A stretch of DNA of 64,000 nucleotides from Petrolisthes cinctipes (Eukaryota > Arthropoda > Malacostraca > Decapoda > Porcellanidae), in the NCBI GenBank assembly GCA_033782935.1, contig JAWQEG010001306.1:1364001-1428000 (forward strand), read 5' to 3'. Of this stretch, positions 1 to 14,491 are shown piece after piece (the stretch's first letter is position 1; each line of letters begins with the position of its first letter). A program made the position numbers and the translations under genes. The notes under the pieces are model-generated. The model was not told the DNA's origin, made no database searches, and saw only the letters and a program-made list of their open reading frames with translations.

Positions 1-223
1 TCTCAAATTCACGCTCAAAACACCCGAAAATTCAATATTTTGGGGTCCCAGAAGCAATCTGTACATGCCTACTCAGTGCTAGAATATTTTCAAAATATAG
101 GCTAAAAACATGCTAAAAATCGATCTTTTAGGTGCCAAAAAGTAGATATCTCGAATTCAGTCCCAAAACACCCGAAAATTCGATATTTAGGGGTCCCAGA
201 AGCGATCTGTACATGCCTACTCC
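1..223 (+). repeat. Partial unit at left window edge: B2 tail (1-75) plus C (76-223)
   Basis: The window opens inside a B monomer (TTCACGCTCAAAAC variant), followed by a complete C of 148 bp with the private variants AAGTAGATATC and CTCGAATTC. The same two variants recur at offset 5469 (near 5611-5626), showing that the duplicated segment extends left of the window. Confidence 0.9.
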
Positions 224-3200
224 GTGTTAGAGTATTTTCAAAATACATGCTCAAAACATACTGAAAATCTATCTTTTAGGTGCACAAAAGTTGATATGTG
301 CATGCATCTTCAGTACCCGTTTATATCTCAAATTCAGGCTCAAAACACCCGAAAATTCAATATTTTGGGGTCCCAGAAGCAATCTGTACATGCCTACACA
401 GTGTTAGAGTATTTTCAAAATACAGGCCCAAAACATGCAGAAAATCGATATTTTAGATGCCCAAAGTCAATATGTGCATGTATCTTCTGTACCCGTTTAT
501 ATCTCAAATTCAGGCTCAAAACACTCGAAAATTCAATATTTTGCGGTCCCAGAAGCAATCTGTACATGCCTACTCAGTGCTAGAATGTTTTCAAAATATA
601 GGCTAAAAACATGCTAAAAATCGATCTTTTAGGTGCCAAAAAGTCGATATCTCAAATTCAGTCCCAAAACACCCGAAAATTCGTTATTTAGGGGTCCCAG
701 AAGCGATCTGTACATGCCTACTCCGTGTTAGAGTATTTTCAAAATACATGCTCAAAACATACTGAAAATCGATCTTTTAGGTGAACAAAAGTCGATATGT
801 GCATGCATCTTCAGTACCCGTTTATATCTCAAATTCAGGCTCAAAACACCCGAAAATTCAATATTTTGGGGTCCCAGAAGCAATCTGTACATGCCTACTC
901 AGTGTTAGAGTATTTTCAAAATACAGGCCCAAAACATGCTGAAAATCGATATTTTAGATGCCCAAAGTCAATATGTGCATGTATCTTCTGTACCCGTTTA
1001 TATCTCAAATTCAGGCTCAAAACACCCGAAAATTCAATATTTTGGGGTCCCAGAAGCAATCTGTACATGCCTACACAGTGCTAGAATATTTTCAAGATAT
1101 AGGCTAAAAACATGCTAAAAATCGACATTTTAGGTGCCAAAAAATCGATATCTCAAATTCAGTCCCAAAACACCCGAAAATTCGATATTTAAAGGTCCCA
1201 GAAGGTATCTGTACATGCCTACTCCGTGTTAGAGTATTTTCAAAATACAGGACAAAAACATACTGAAAATCGATCTCTTAGGTGCCCAAAAGTCGATATG
1301 TGCATGCATCTTCTGTACCCGTTTATATCTCAAATTCTGGCCCTAAACACCCGAAAATTCGATATTTTGGGGTCCTAGAAGCGATCTGTACATGCCTACT
1401 CCGTGTTAGAGTATTTTCAAAATTCAGGCCCAAAACATGCTGAAAATCGATATTTTTGGTGCCCAAAGTCAATATGTGCATGTATCTTCTGTACCCGTTT
1501 ATATCTCAAATTCAGGCTCAAAACACCCGAAAATTCAATATTTTGGGGTCCCAGAAGCAATCTGTACAGTGCTAGAATATTTTCAAAATATAGGCTAAAA
1601 ACATGCTAAAAATCGATCTTTTGGGTGCCAAAAAGTCGATATCTCAAATTCAGTCCCAAAACACCCGAAAATTCGATATTTAGGGGTCCCAGAAGCGATC
1701 TGTGCATGCCTACTCCGTGTTAGAGTATTTTCAAAATACATGCTCAAAACATACTGAAAATCGATCTTTTAGGTGCACAAAAGTCGATATGTGCATGCAT
1801 CTTCAGTACCCGTTTATATCTCAAATTCAGGCTCAAAACACCCGAAAATTCAATATTTTGGGGTCCCAGAAGCAATCTGTACATGCCTACTCAGTGTTAG
1901 AGTATTTTCAAAATACAGGCCCAAAACATGCTGAAAATCGATATTTTAGATGCCCAAAGTCAATATGTGCATGTATCTTCTGTACCCGTTTATATCTCAA
2001 ATTCAGGCTCAAAACACCCGAAAAATCAATATTTTGGGGTCCCAGAAGCAATCTGTATATGCCTACTCAGTGCTAGAATATTTTCAAAATATAGGCTAAA
2101 AACATGCTAAAAATCGATCTTTAAGTGCCAAAAAGTCGATATCTCAAATTCAGTCCCAAAACACCCGAAAATTCGTTATTTAGGGGTCCCAGAAGCGATC
2201 AGTACATGTCTACTCCGTGTTAGAGTATTTTCAAAATACATGCTCAAAACATACTGAAAATCGATCTTTTAGGTGCACAAAAGTTGATATGTGCATGCAT
2301 CTTCAGTACCCGTTTATATCTCAAATTCAGGCTCAAAACACCCGAAAATTCAATATTTTGGGGTCCCAGAAGCAATCTGTACATGCCTACTCAGTGTTAG
2401 AGTATTTTCAAAATACAGGCCCAAAACATGCTGAAAATCGATATTTTAGATGCCCAAAGTCAATATGTGCATGTATCTTCTGTACCCGTTTATATCTCAA
2501 ATTCAGTCTCAAAACACCCGAAAATTCAATATTTTGGGGTCCCAGAAGCAATCTGTACATGCCTACACAGTGATAGAATATTTTCAAAATATAGGCTAAA
2601 AACATGCTAAAAATCGACATTTTAGGTGCCAAAAAATCGATATCTCAAATTCAGTCCCAAAACAGCCGAAAATTCGATATTTAAAGGTCACAGAAGGTAT
2701 CTGTACATGCCTACTCCATGTTAGAGTATTTTCAAAATACAGGCCAAAAACATACTGAAAATCGATCTCTTAGGTGCCCAAAAGTCGATATGTGCATGCA
2801 TCTTCTGTACCCGTTTATATCTCAAATTCTGGCCCTAAACACCCGAAAATTCGATATTTTGGGGTCCCAGAAGCGATCTGTACATGCCTACTCAGTGTTA
2901 GAGTATTTTCAAAATTCAGGCCCAAAACATGCTGAAAATCGATATTTTTGGTGCCCAAAGTCAATATGTGCATGTATCTTCTGTACCCGTTTATATCTCA
3001 AATTCAGGCTCAAAACACCCAAAAATTCAATATTTTGGGGTCCCAGAAGCAATCTGTACAGTGCTAGAATATTTTCAAAATATAGGCTAAAAACATGCTA
3101 AAAATCGATCTTTTAGGTGCCAAAAAGTCGATATCTCAAATTCAGTCCTAAAACACCCGAAAATTCGATATTTAGGGGTCCCAGAAGCGATCTGTACATG

Positions 3201-5692
3201 CCTACTCCGTGTTAGAGTATTTTCAAAATACATGCTCAAAACATACTGAAAATCGATCTTTTAGGTGCACAAAAGTCGATATGTGCATGCATCTTCAGTA
3301 CCCGTTTATATCTCAAATTCAGGCTCAAAACACCCGAAAATTCAATATTTTGGGGTCCCAGAAGCAATCTGTACATGCCTACTCAGTGTTAGAGTATTTT
3401 CAAAATACAGGCCCAAAACATGCTGAAAATCGATATTTTAGATGCCCAAAGTCAATATGTGCATGTATCTTCTGTACCCGTTTATATCTCAAATTGAGGC
3501 TCAAAACACCCGAAAATTCAATATTTTGGGGTCCCAGAAGCAATCTGTACATGCCTACACAGTGCTAGAATATTTTCAAGATATAGGCTAAAAACATTCT
3601 AAAAATCTACATTTTAGGTGCCAAAAAATCGATATCTCAAATTCAGTCCCAAAACACCCGAAAATTCAATATTTAGAGGTCCCAGAAGGTATCTGTACAT
3701 GCCTACTCCGTGTTAGAGTTTTTTCAAAATACAGGCCAAAAACATACTGAAAATCGATCTCTTAGGTGCCCAAAAGTCGATATGTGCATGCATCTTCTGT
3801 ACCCGTTTATATCTCAAATTCTGGCCCTAAACACCCGAAAATTCGATATTTTGGGGTCCCAGAAGCGATCTGTACATGCCTACTCCGTGTTAGAGTATTT
3901 TCAAAATTCAGGCCCAAAACATGCTGAAAATCGATATTTTTGGTGCCCAAAGTCAATATGTGCATGTATCTTCTGTACCCGTTTATATCTCAAATTCAGG
4001 CTCAAAACACCCGAAAATTCAATATTTTGGGGTCCCAGAAGCAATCTGTACAGTGCTAGAATATTTTCAAAATATAGGCTAAAAACATGCTAAAAATCGA
4101 TCTTTTGGGTGCCAAAAAGTCGATATCTCAAATTCAGTCCCAAAACACCCGAAAATTCGATATTTAGGGGTCCCAGAAGCGATCTGTACATGTATACTCC
4201 GAGTTAAAGTATTTTCAAAATATATGCTCAAAACATACTGAAAATCGATCTTTTAGGTGCACAAAAGTCGATATGTGCATGCATCTTCAGTACCCGTTTA
4301 TATCTCAAATTCTGGCCCTAAACACCCGAAAATTCGATATTTTGGGGTCCCAGAAGCGATCTGTACATGCCTACTCCGTGTTAGAGTATTTTCAAAATTC
4401 AGGCCCAAAACATGCTGAAAATCGATATTTTTGGTGTCCAAAGTCAATATGTGCATGTATCTTCTGTACCCGTTTATATCTCAAATTCAGGCTCAAAACA
4501 CCCGAAAATTCAATATTTTGGGGTCCCAGAAGCAATCTGTACAGTGCTAGAATATTTTCAAAATATAGGCTAAAAACATGCTAAAAATCGATATTTTATG
4601 TGCCAAAAAGTTGATATCTCAAATTCAGTCCCAAAACACCCGAAAATTCGATATTTAGGGGTCCCAGAAGCGATCTGTGCATGCCTACTCCGTGTTAGAG
4701 TATTTTCAAAATACATGCTCAAAACATACTGAAAATCGATCTTTTAGGTGCACAAAAGTCGATATGTGCATGCATCTTCAGTACCCGTTTATATCTCAAA
4801 TTCAGGCTGAAAACACCCGAAAATTAAATATTTTGGGGTCCCAAAAGCAATCTGTACATGCCTACTCAGTGTTAGAGTATTTTCAAAATACAGGCCCAAA
4901 ACATGCTGAAAATCGATATTTTAGATGCCCAAAGTCAATATGTGCATGTATCTTCTGTACCCGTTTATATCTCAAATTCAGGCTCAAAACACCCGAAAAA
5001 TCAATATTTTGGGGTCCCAGAAGCAATCTGTACATGCCTACTCAGTGCTAGAATATTTTCAAAATATAGGCTAAAAACATGCTAAAAATCGATCTTTAAG
5101 TGCCAAAAAGTCGATATCTCAAATTCAGTCCCAAAACACCCGAAAATTCGTTATTTAGGGGTCCCAGAAGCGATCTGTATATGCCTACTCCGTGTTAGAG
5201 TATTTTCAAAATACATGCTCAAAACAAACTGAAAATCGATCTTTTAGGTGCACAAAAGTTGATATGTGCATGCATCTTCAGTACCCGTTTATATCTCAAA
5301 TTCAGTCCCAAAACACCCGAAAATTCGATATTTAGAGGTCCCAGAATGTATCTGTACATGCCTACACCGTGTTAGATTATTTTCAAAATTCAGGCCCAAA
5401 ACATGCTGAAAATCGATATTTTTGGTGCCCAAAGTCAATATGTGCATGTATCTTCTGTACCCGTTTATATCTCAAATTCACGCTCAAAACACCCGAAAAT
5501 TCAATATTTTGGGGTCCCAGAAGCAATCTGTACATGCCTACTCAGTGCTAGAATATTTTCAAAATATAGGCTAAAAACATGCTAAAAATCGATCTTTTAG
5601 GTGCCAAAAAGTAGATATCTCGAATTCAGTCCCAAAACACCCGAAAATTCGATATTTAGGGGTCCCAGAAGCGATCTGTACATGCCTACTCC
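224..5692 (+). repeat. HOR block 1, eleven trimer units
   Basis: Trimer units start at 224, 725, 1226, 1717, 2217, 2718, 3209, 3710, 4201, 4692 and 5192, with lengths 501, 501, 491, 500, 501, 491, 501, 491, 491, 500 and 501 bp. Strict flavour alternation is seen in 2217-4200 (A1B1C1, A2B2C2, A1B1C1, A2B2C2). The 500 bp units carry a 1 bp loss in C (CGATCTTTAAGTGCC). The unit at 4201 starts as A1 and continues as A2 before B2. The unit at 5192 joins an A1 start to C-like sequence (CAGTCCCAAAAC) and then B2. Confidence 0.9.
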
Positions 5693-8600
5693 GTGTTAGA
5701 GTATTTTCAAAATACATGCTCAAAACATACTGAAAATCTATCTTTTAGGTGCACAAAAGTTGATATGTGCATGCATCTTCAGTACCCGTTTATATCTCAA
5801 ATTCAGGCTCAAAACACCCGAAAATTCAATATTTTGGGGTCCCAGAAGCAATCTGTACATGCCTACACAGTGTTAGAGTATTTTCAAAATACAGGCCCAA
5901 AACATGCAGAAAATCGATATTTTAGATGCCCAAAGTCAATATGTGCATGTATCTTCTGTACCCGTTTATATCTCAAATTCAGGCTCAAAACACTCGAAAA
6001 TTCAATATTTTGCGGTCCCAGAAGCAATCTGTACATGCCTACTCAGTGCTAGAATGTTTTCAAAATATAGGCTAAAAACATGCTAAAAATCGATCTTTTA
6101 GGTGCCAAAAAGTCGATATCTCAAATTCAGTCCCAAAACACCCGAAAATTCGTTATTTAGGGGTCCCAGAAGCGATCTGTACATGCCTACTCCGTGTTAG
6201 AGTATTTTCAAAATACATGCTCAAAACATACTGAAAATCGATCTTTTAGGTGAACAAAAGTCGATATGTGCATGCATCTTCAGTACCCGTTTATATCTCA
6301 AATTCAGGCTCAAAACACCCGAAAATTCAATATTTTGGGGTCCCAGAAGCAATCTGTACATGCCTACTCAGTGTTAGAGTATTTTCAAAATACAGGCCCA
6401 AAACATGCTGAAAATCGATATTTTAGATGCCCAAAGTCAATATGTGCATGTATCTTCTGTACCCGTTTATATCTCAAATTCAGGCTCAAAACACCCGAAA
6501 ATTCAATATTTTGGGGTCCCAGAAGCAATCTGTACATGCCTACACAGTGCTAGAATATTTTCAAGATATAGGCTAAAAACATGCTAAAAATCGACATTTT
6601 AGGTGCCAAAAAATCGATATCTCAAATTCAGTCCCAAAACACCCGAAAATTCGATATTTAAAGGTCCCAGAAGGTATCTGTACATGCCTACTCCGTGTTA
6701 GAGTATTTTCAAAATACAGGACAAAAACATACTGAAAATCGATCTCTTAGGTGCCCAAAAGTCGATATGTGCATGCATCTTCTGTACCCGTTTATATCTC
6801 AAATTCTGGCCCTAAACACCCGAAAATTCGATATTTTGGGGTCCTAGAAGCGATCTGTACATGCCTACTCCGTGTTAGAGTATTTTCAAAATTCAGGCCC
6901 AAAACATGCTGAAAATCGATATTTTTGGTGCCCAAAGTCAATATGTGCATGTATCTTCTGTACCCGTTTATATCTCAAATTCAGGCTCAAAACACCCGAA
7001 AATTCAATATTTTGGGGTCCCAGAAGCAATCTGTACAGTGCTAGAATATTTTCAAAATATAGGCTAAAAACATGCTAAAAATCGATCTTTTGGGTGCCAA
7101 AAAGTCGATATCTCAAATTCAGTCCCAAAACACCCGAAAATTCGATATTTAGGGGTCCCAGAAGCGATCTGTGCATGCCTACTCCGTGTTAGAGTATTTT
7201 CAAAATACATGCTCAAAACATACTGAAAATCGATCTTTTAGGTGCACAAAAGTCGATATGTGCATGCATCTTCAGTACCCGTTTATATCTCAAATTCAGG
7301 CTCAAAACACCCGAAAATTCAATATTTTGGGGTCCCAGAAGCAATCTGTACATGCCTACTCAGTGTTAGAGTATTTTCAAAATACAGGCCCAAAACATGC
7401 TGAAAATCGATATTTTAGATGCCCAAAGTCAATATGTGCATGTATCTTCTGTACCCGTTTATATCTCAAATTCAGGCTCAAAACACCCGAAAAATCAATA
7501 TTTTGGGGTCCCAGAAGCAATCTGTATATGCCTACTCAGTGCTAGAATATTTTCAAAATATAGGCTAAAAACATGCTAAAAATCGATCTTTAAGTGCCAA
7601 AAAGTCGATATCTCAAATTCAGTCCCAAAACACCCGAAAATTCGTTATTTAGGGGTCCCAGAAGCGATCAGTACATGCCTACTCCGTGTTAGAGTATTTT
7701 CAAAATACATGCTCAAAACATACTGAAAATCGATCTTTTAGGTGCACAAAAGTTGATATGTGCATGCATCTTCAGTACCCGTTTATATCTCAAATTCAGG
7801 CTCAAAACACCCGAAAATTCAATATTTTGGGGTCCCAGAAGCAATCTGTACATGCCTACTCAGTGTTAGAGTATTTTCAAAATACAGGCCCAAAACATGC
7901 TGAAAATCGATATTTTAGATGCCCAAAGTCAATATGTGCATGTATCTTCTGTACCCGTTTATATCTCAAATTCAGTCTCAAAACACCCGAAAATTCAATA
8001 TTTTGGGGTCCCAGAAGCAATCTGTACATGCCTACACAGTGATAGAATATTTTCAAAATATAGGCTAAAAACATGCTAAAAATCGACATTTTAGGTGCCA
8101 AAAAATCGATATCTCAAATTCAGTCCCAAAACAGCCGAAAATTCGATATTTAAAGGTCACAGAAGGTATCTGTACATGCCTACTCCATGTTAGAGTATTT
8201 TCAAAATACAGGCCAAAAACATACTGAAAATCGATCTCTTAGGTGCCCAAAAGTCGATATGTGCATGCATCTTCTGTACCCGTTTATATCTCAAATTCTG
8301 GCCCTAAACACCCGAAAATTCGATATTTTGGGGTCCCAGAAGCGATCTGTACATGCCTACTCCGTGTTAGAGTATTTTCAAAATTCAGGCCCAAAACATG
8401 CTGAAAATCGATATTTTTGGTGCCCAAAGTCAATATGTGCATGTATCTTCTGTACCCGTTTATATCTCAAATTCAGGCTCAAAACACCCAAAAATTCAAT
8501 ATTTTGGGGTCCCAGAAGCAATCTGTACAGTGCTAGAATATTTTCAAAATATAGGCTAAAAACATGCTAAAAATCGATCTTTTAGGTGCCAAAAAGTCGA

Positions 8601-9846
8601 TATCTCAAATTCAGTCCTAAAACACCCGAAAATTCGATATTTAGGGGTCCCAGAAGCGATCTGTACATGTATACTCCGTGTTAGAGTATTTTCAAAATAT
8701 ATGCTCAAAACATACTGAAAATTGATCTTTTAGGTGCACAAAAGTCGATATGTGCATGCATCTTCTGTACCCGTTTATATCTCAAATTCTGGCCCTAAAC
8801 ACCCGAAAATTCGATATTTTGGGGTCCCAAAAGCGATCTGTACATGCCTACTCCGTGTTAGAGTATTTTCAAAATTCAGGCCCAAAACATGCTGAAAATC
8901 GATATTTTTGGTGCCCAAAGTCAATATGTGCATGTATCTTCTGTACCCGTTTATATTTCAAATTCAGGCTCAAAACACACGAAAATTATATATTATGGGG
9001 TCCCAGAAGCAATCTGTACATGCCTACACAGTGCTAGAATATTTTCAAGATATAGGATAAAAACATGCTAAAAATCGACATTTTAGGTGCCAAAAAATCG
9101 ATATCTCAAATTCATTCCCAAAATACCCGAAAATTCGATATTTAGAGTTCCCAGAAGGTATCTGTACATGCCTACTCCGTGTTAGAGTATTTTCAAAATA
9201 CAGGCCAAAAACATACTGAAAATCGATCTCTTAGGTGCCCAAAAGTCGATATGTGCATGCATCTTCTGTACCCGTTTATATCTCAAATTCTGGCCCTAAA
9301 CACCCGAAAATTCGATATTTTGGGGTCCCAGAAGGTATCTGTACATGCCTACTCCGTGTTAGAGTATTTTCAAAATACAGGCCAAAAACATACTGAAAAT
9401 CGATCTCTTAGGTGCCCAAAAGTCGATATGTGCATGCATCTTCTGTACCCGTTTATATCTCAAATTCTGGCCCTAAACACCCGAAAATTCGATATTTTGG
9501 GGTCCCAGAAGCGATCTGTACATGCCTACTCCGTGTTAGAGTATTTTCAAAATTCAGGCCCAAAACATGCTGAAAATCGATATTTTTGGTGCCCAAAGTC
9601 AATATGTGCATGTATCTTCTGTACCCGTTTATATCTCAAATTCAGGCTCAAAACACCCGAAAGTTCAATATTTTGGGGTCCCAGAAGCAATCTGTACAGT
9701 GCTAGAATATTTTCAAAATATAGGCTAAAAACATGCTAAAAATCGATCTTTTAGGTGCCAAAAAATCGATATCTCAAATTCAGTCCCAAAACACCCGAAA
9801 ATTCGATATTTAGGAGTCCCAGAAGCGATCTGTACATGCCTACTCC
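5693..9846 (+). repeat. HOR block 2, near-identical copy of block 1 start plus an A-A-B-C unit
   Basis: Units start at 5693, 6194, 6695, 7186, 7686, 8187, 8678 and 9179. The first six match 224-3200 at a constant offset of 5469 bp, including private variants (CGATCAGTACATG, TTTTGCGGTCCC, CAGAAAATCGATATT, AAGGTCACAGAAGG). Few differences were seen, for example CATGTC versus CATGCC near 2208/7677 and CTCAG versus CTCCG near 2890/8359. From 8678 the copy diverges (GTACATGTATACTCC), and the block ends with a four-monomer unit. Confidence 0.9.
9179..9846 (+). repeat. Tetramer unit A2-A2-B2-C (668 bp)
   Basis: A 177 bp A2 monomer is duplicated in tandem (starts 9179 and 9356), then B2 at 9533 and C. 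The length is 177 + 491 = 668 bp. The first A2 ends in AGAAGGTATCTG instead of AGAAGCGATCTG, so the junction lies in the shared GGTCCCAGAAG region. An equivalent unit sits at 13824-14491. Confidence 0.9.
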
Positions 9847-12800
9847 GTGTTAGAGTATTTTCAAAATACATGCTCAAAACATACTGAAAATCGATCTTTT
9901 AGGTGCACAAAAGTTGATATGTGCATGCATCTTCAGTACCCGTTTATATCTCAAATTCAGGCTCAAAACACCCGAAAATTCAATATTTTGGGGTCCCAGA
10001 AGCAATCTGTACATGCCTACACAGTGTTCGAGTATTTTCAAAATACAGGCCCAAAACATGCAGAAAATCGATATTTTAGATGCCCAAAGTCAATATGTGC
10101 ATGTATCTTCTGTACCCGTTTATATCTCAAATTCAGGCTCAAAACACTCGAAAATTCAATATTTTGCGGTCCCAGAAGCAATCTGTACATGCCTACTCAG
10201 TGCTAGAATATTTTCAAAATATAGGCTAAAAACATGCTAAAAATCGATCTTTTAGGTGCCAAAAAGTCGATATCTCAAATTCAGTCCCAAAACACCCGAA
10301 AATTCGTTATTTAGGGGTCCCAGAAGCGATCTGTACATGCCTACTCCGTGTTAGAGTATTTTCAAAATACATGCTCAAAACATACTGAAAATCGATCTTT
10401 TAGGTGAACAAAAGTCGATATGTGCATGCATCTTCAGTACCCGTTTATATCTCAAATTCAGGCTCAAAACACCCGAAAATTCAATATTTTGGGGTCCCAG
10501 AAGCAATCTGTACATGCCTACTCAGTGTTAGAGTATTTTCAAAATACAGGCCCAAAACATGCTGAAAATCGATATTTTAGATGCCCAAAGTCAATATGTG
10601 CATGTATCTTCTGTACCCGTTTATATCTCAAATTCACGCTCAAAACACCCGAAAATTCAATATTTTGGGGTCCCAGAAGCAATCTGTACATGCCTACACA
10701 GTGCTAGAATATTTTCAAGATATAGGCTAAAAACATGCTAAAAATCGACATTTTAGGTGCCAAAAAATCGATATCTCAAATTCAGTCCCAAAACACCCGA
10801 AAATTCGATATTTAAAGGTCCCAGAAGGTATCTGTACATGCCTACTCCGTGTTAGAGTATTTTCAAAATACAGGCCAAAAACATACTGAAAATCGATCTT
10901 TTAGGTGCCCAAAAGTCGATATGTGCATGCATCTTCTGTACCCGTTTATATCTCAAATTCTGGCCCTAAACACCCGAAAATTCGATATTTTGGGGTCCCA
11001 GAAGCGATCTGTACATGCCTACTCCGTGTTAGAGTATTTTCAAAATTCAGGACCAAAACATGCTGAAAATCGATATTTTTGGTGCCCAAAGTCAATATGT
11101 GCATGTATCTTCTGTACCCGTTTATATCTCAAATTCAGGCTCAAAACACCCGAAAATTCAATATTTTGGGGTCCCAGAAGCAATCTGTACAGTGCTAGAA
11201 TATTTTCAAAATATAGGCTAAAAACATGCTAAAAATCGATCTTTTGGGTGCCAAAAAGTCGATATCTCAAATTCAGTCCCAAAACACCCGAAAATTCGAT
11301 ATTTAGGGGTCCCAGAAGCGATCTGTACATGTATACTCCGTGTTAGAGTATTTTCAAAATATATGCTCAAAACATACTGAAAATCGATCTTTTAGGTGCA
11401 CAAAAGTCGATATGTGCATGCATCTTCAGTACCCGTTTATATCTCAAATTCTGGCCCTAAACACCCGAAAATTCGATATTTTGGGGTCCCAGAAGCGATC
11501 TGTACATGCCTACTCAGTGTTAGAGTATTTTCAAAATTCAGGCCCAAAACATGCTGAAAATCGATATTTTTGGTGTCAAAAGTCAATATGTGCATGTATC
11601 TTCTGTACCCGTTTATATCTCAAATTCAGGCTCAAAACACCCGAAAATTCAATATTTTGGGGTCCCAGAAGCAATCTGTACAGTGCTAGAATATTTTCAA
11701 AATATAGGCTAAAAACATGCTAAAAATCGATCTTTTATGTGCCAAAAAGTTGATATCTCAAATTCAGTCCCAAAACACCCGAAAATTCGATATTTAGGGG
11801 TCCCAGAAGCGATCTGTGCATGCCTACACCGTGTTAGAGTATTTTCAAAATACATGCTCAAAACATACTGAAAATCGATCTTTTAGGTGCACAAAAGTCG
11901 ATATGTGCATGCATCTTCAGTACCCGTTTATATCTCAAATTCAGGCTCAAAACACCCGAAAATTCAATATTTTGGAGTCCCAGAAGCAATCTGTACATGC
12001 CTAATCAGTGTTAGAGTATTTTCAAAATACAGGCCCAAAACATGCTGAAAATCGATATTTTAGATGCCCAAAGTCAATATGTGCATGTATCTTCTGTACC
12101 CGTTTATATCTCAAATTCAGGCTCAAAACACCCGAAAAATCAATATTTTGGGGTCCCAGAAGCAATCTGTACATGCCTACTCAGTGCTAGAATATTTTCA
12201 AAATATAGGCTAAAAACATGCTAAAAATCGATCTTTAAGTGCCAAAAAGTCGATATCTCAAATTCAGTCCCAAAACACCCGAAAATTCGTTATTTAGGGG
12301 TCCCAGAAGCGATCTGTACATGCCTACTCCGTGTTAGAGTATTTTCAAAATACATGCTCAAAACATACTGAAAATCGATCTTTTAGGTGCACAAAAGTTG
12401 ATATGTGCATGCATCTTCAGTACCCGTTTATATCTCAAATTCAGGCTCAAAACACCCGAAAATTCAATATTTTGGGGTCCCAGAAGCAATCTGTACATGC
12501 CTACTCAGTGTTAGAGTATTTTCAAAATACAGGCCCAAAACATGCTGAAAATCGATATTTTAGATGCCCAAAGTCAATATGTGCATGTATCTTCTGTACC
12601 CGTTTATATCTCAAATTCAGGCTCAAAACACCCGAAAATTCAATATTTTGGGGTCCCAGAAGCAATCTGTACATGCCTACACAGTGATAGAATATTTTCA
12701 AAATATAAGCTAAAAACATGCTAAAAATCGACATTTTAGGTGCCAAAAAATCGATATCTCAAATTCAGTCCCAAAACAGCCGAAAATTCGATATTTAAAG

Positions 12801-14491
12801 GTCCCAGAAGGTATCTGTACATGCCTACTCCATGTTAGAGTATTTTCAAAATACAGGCCAAAAACATACTGAAAATCGATCTCTTAGGTGCCCAAAAGTC
12901 GATATGTGCATGCATCTTCTGTACCCGTTTATATCTCAAATTCTGGCCCTAAACACCCGAAAATTCGATATTTTGGGGTCCCAGAAGCGATCTGTACATG
13001 CCTACTCCGTGTTAGAGTATTTTCAAAATTCAGGCCCAAAACATGCTGAAAATCGATATTTTTGGTGCCCAAAGTCAATATGTGCATGTATATTCTGTAC
13101 CCGTTTATATCTCAAATTCAGGCTCAAAACACCCAAAAATTCAATATTTTGGGGTCCCAGAAGCAATCTGTACAGTGCTAGAATATTTTCAAAATATAGG
13201 CTAAAAACATGCTAAAAATCGATCTTTTAGGTGCCAAAAAGTCGATATCTCAAATTCAGTCCCAAAACACCCGAAAATTCGATATTTAGGGGTCCCAGAA
13301 GCGATCTGTACATGTATACTCCGTGTTAGAGTATTTTCAAAATATATGCTCAAAACATACTGAAAATTGATCTTTTAGGTGCACAAAAGTCGATATGTGC
13401 ATGCATCTTCTGTACCCGTTTATATCTCAAATTCTGGCCCTAAACACCCGAAAATTCGATATTTTGGGGTCCCAGAAGCGATCTGTACATGCCTACTCCG
13501 TGTTAGAGTATTTTCAAAATTCAGGCCCAAAACATGCTGAAAATCGATATTTTTGGTGCCCAAAGTCAATATGTGCATGTATCTTCTGTACCCGTTTATA
13601 TTTCAAATTCAGGCTCAAAACACCCGAAAATTCAATATTTTGGGGTCCCAGAAGCAATCTGTACATGCCTACACAGTGCTAGAATATTTTCAAGATATAG
13701 GCTAAAAACATGCTAAAAATCGACATTTTAGGTGCCAAAAAATCGATATCTCAAATTCATTCCCAAAACACCCGAAAATTCGATATTTAGAGGTCCCAGA
13801 AGGTATCTGTACATGCCTACTCCGTGTTAGAGTATTTTCAAAATACAGGCCAAAAACATACTGAAAATCGATCTCTTAGGTGCCCAAAAGTCGATATGTG
13901 CATGCATCTTCTGTACCCGTTTATACCTCAAATTCTGGCCCTAAACACCCGAAAATTCGATATTTTGGGGTTCCAGAAGGTATCTGTACATGCCTACTCC
14001 GTGTTAGAGTATTTTCAAAATACAGGCCAAAAACATACTGAAAATCGATCTCATAGGTGCCCAAAAGTCGATATGTGCATGCATCTTCTGTACCCGTTTA
14101 TATCTCAAATTCTGGCCCTAAACACCCGAAAATTCGATATTTTGGGGTCCCAGAAGCGATCTGTACATGCCTACTCCGTGTTAGAGTATTTTCAAAATTC
14201 AGGCCCAAAACATGCTGAAAATCGATATTTTTGGTGCCCAAAGTCAATATGTGCATGTATCTTCTGTACCCGTTTATATCTCAAATTCAGGCTCAAAACA
14301 CCCGAAAATTCAATATTTTGGGGTCCCAGAAGCAATCTGTACAGTGCTAGAATATTTTCAAAATATAGGCTAAAAACATGCTAAAAATCGATCTTTTAGG
14401 TGCCAAAAAGTCGATATCTCAAATTCAGTCCCAAAACACCCGAAAATTCGATATTTAGGGGTCCCAAAAGCGATCTGTACATGTATACTCC
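9847..14491 (+). repeat. HOR block 3, mosaic of copies of blocks 1 and 2
   Basis: Units start at 9847, 10348, 10849, 11340, 11831, 12331, 12832, 13323 and 13824. The first part matches 5693 onward at offset 4154 (TTTTGCGGTCCC, GGTGAACAAAAG). Units 10849-12330 match 3710-5191 at offset 7139 (GTACATGTATACTCC at a unit junction). Units 11831-14491 match 7186-9846 at offset 4645, including the A2-A2 tetramer. It is therefore a composite of at least three exchanges. Confidence 0.85.
13824..14491 (+). repeat. Second tetramer unit A2-A2-B2-C (668 bp)
   Basis: Same structure as 9179-9846 at offset 4645, with a few private changes (TTTATACCTC, GGGGTTCCAGAAGG, CGATCTCATAGG). The doubled A monomer makes the stop-free frame unusually long without any coding meaning. 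Confidence 0.88.
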
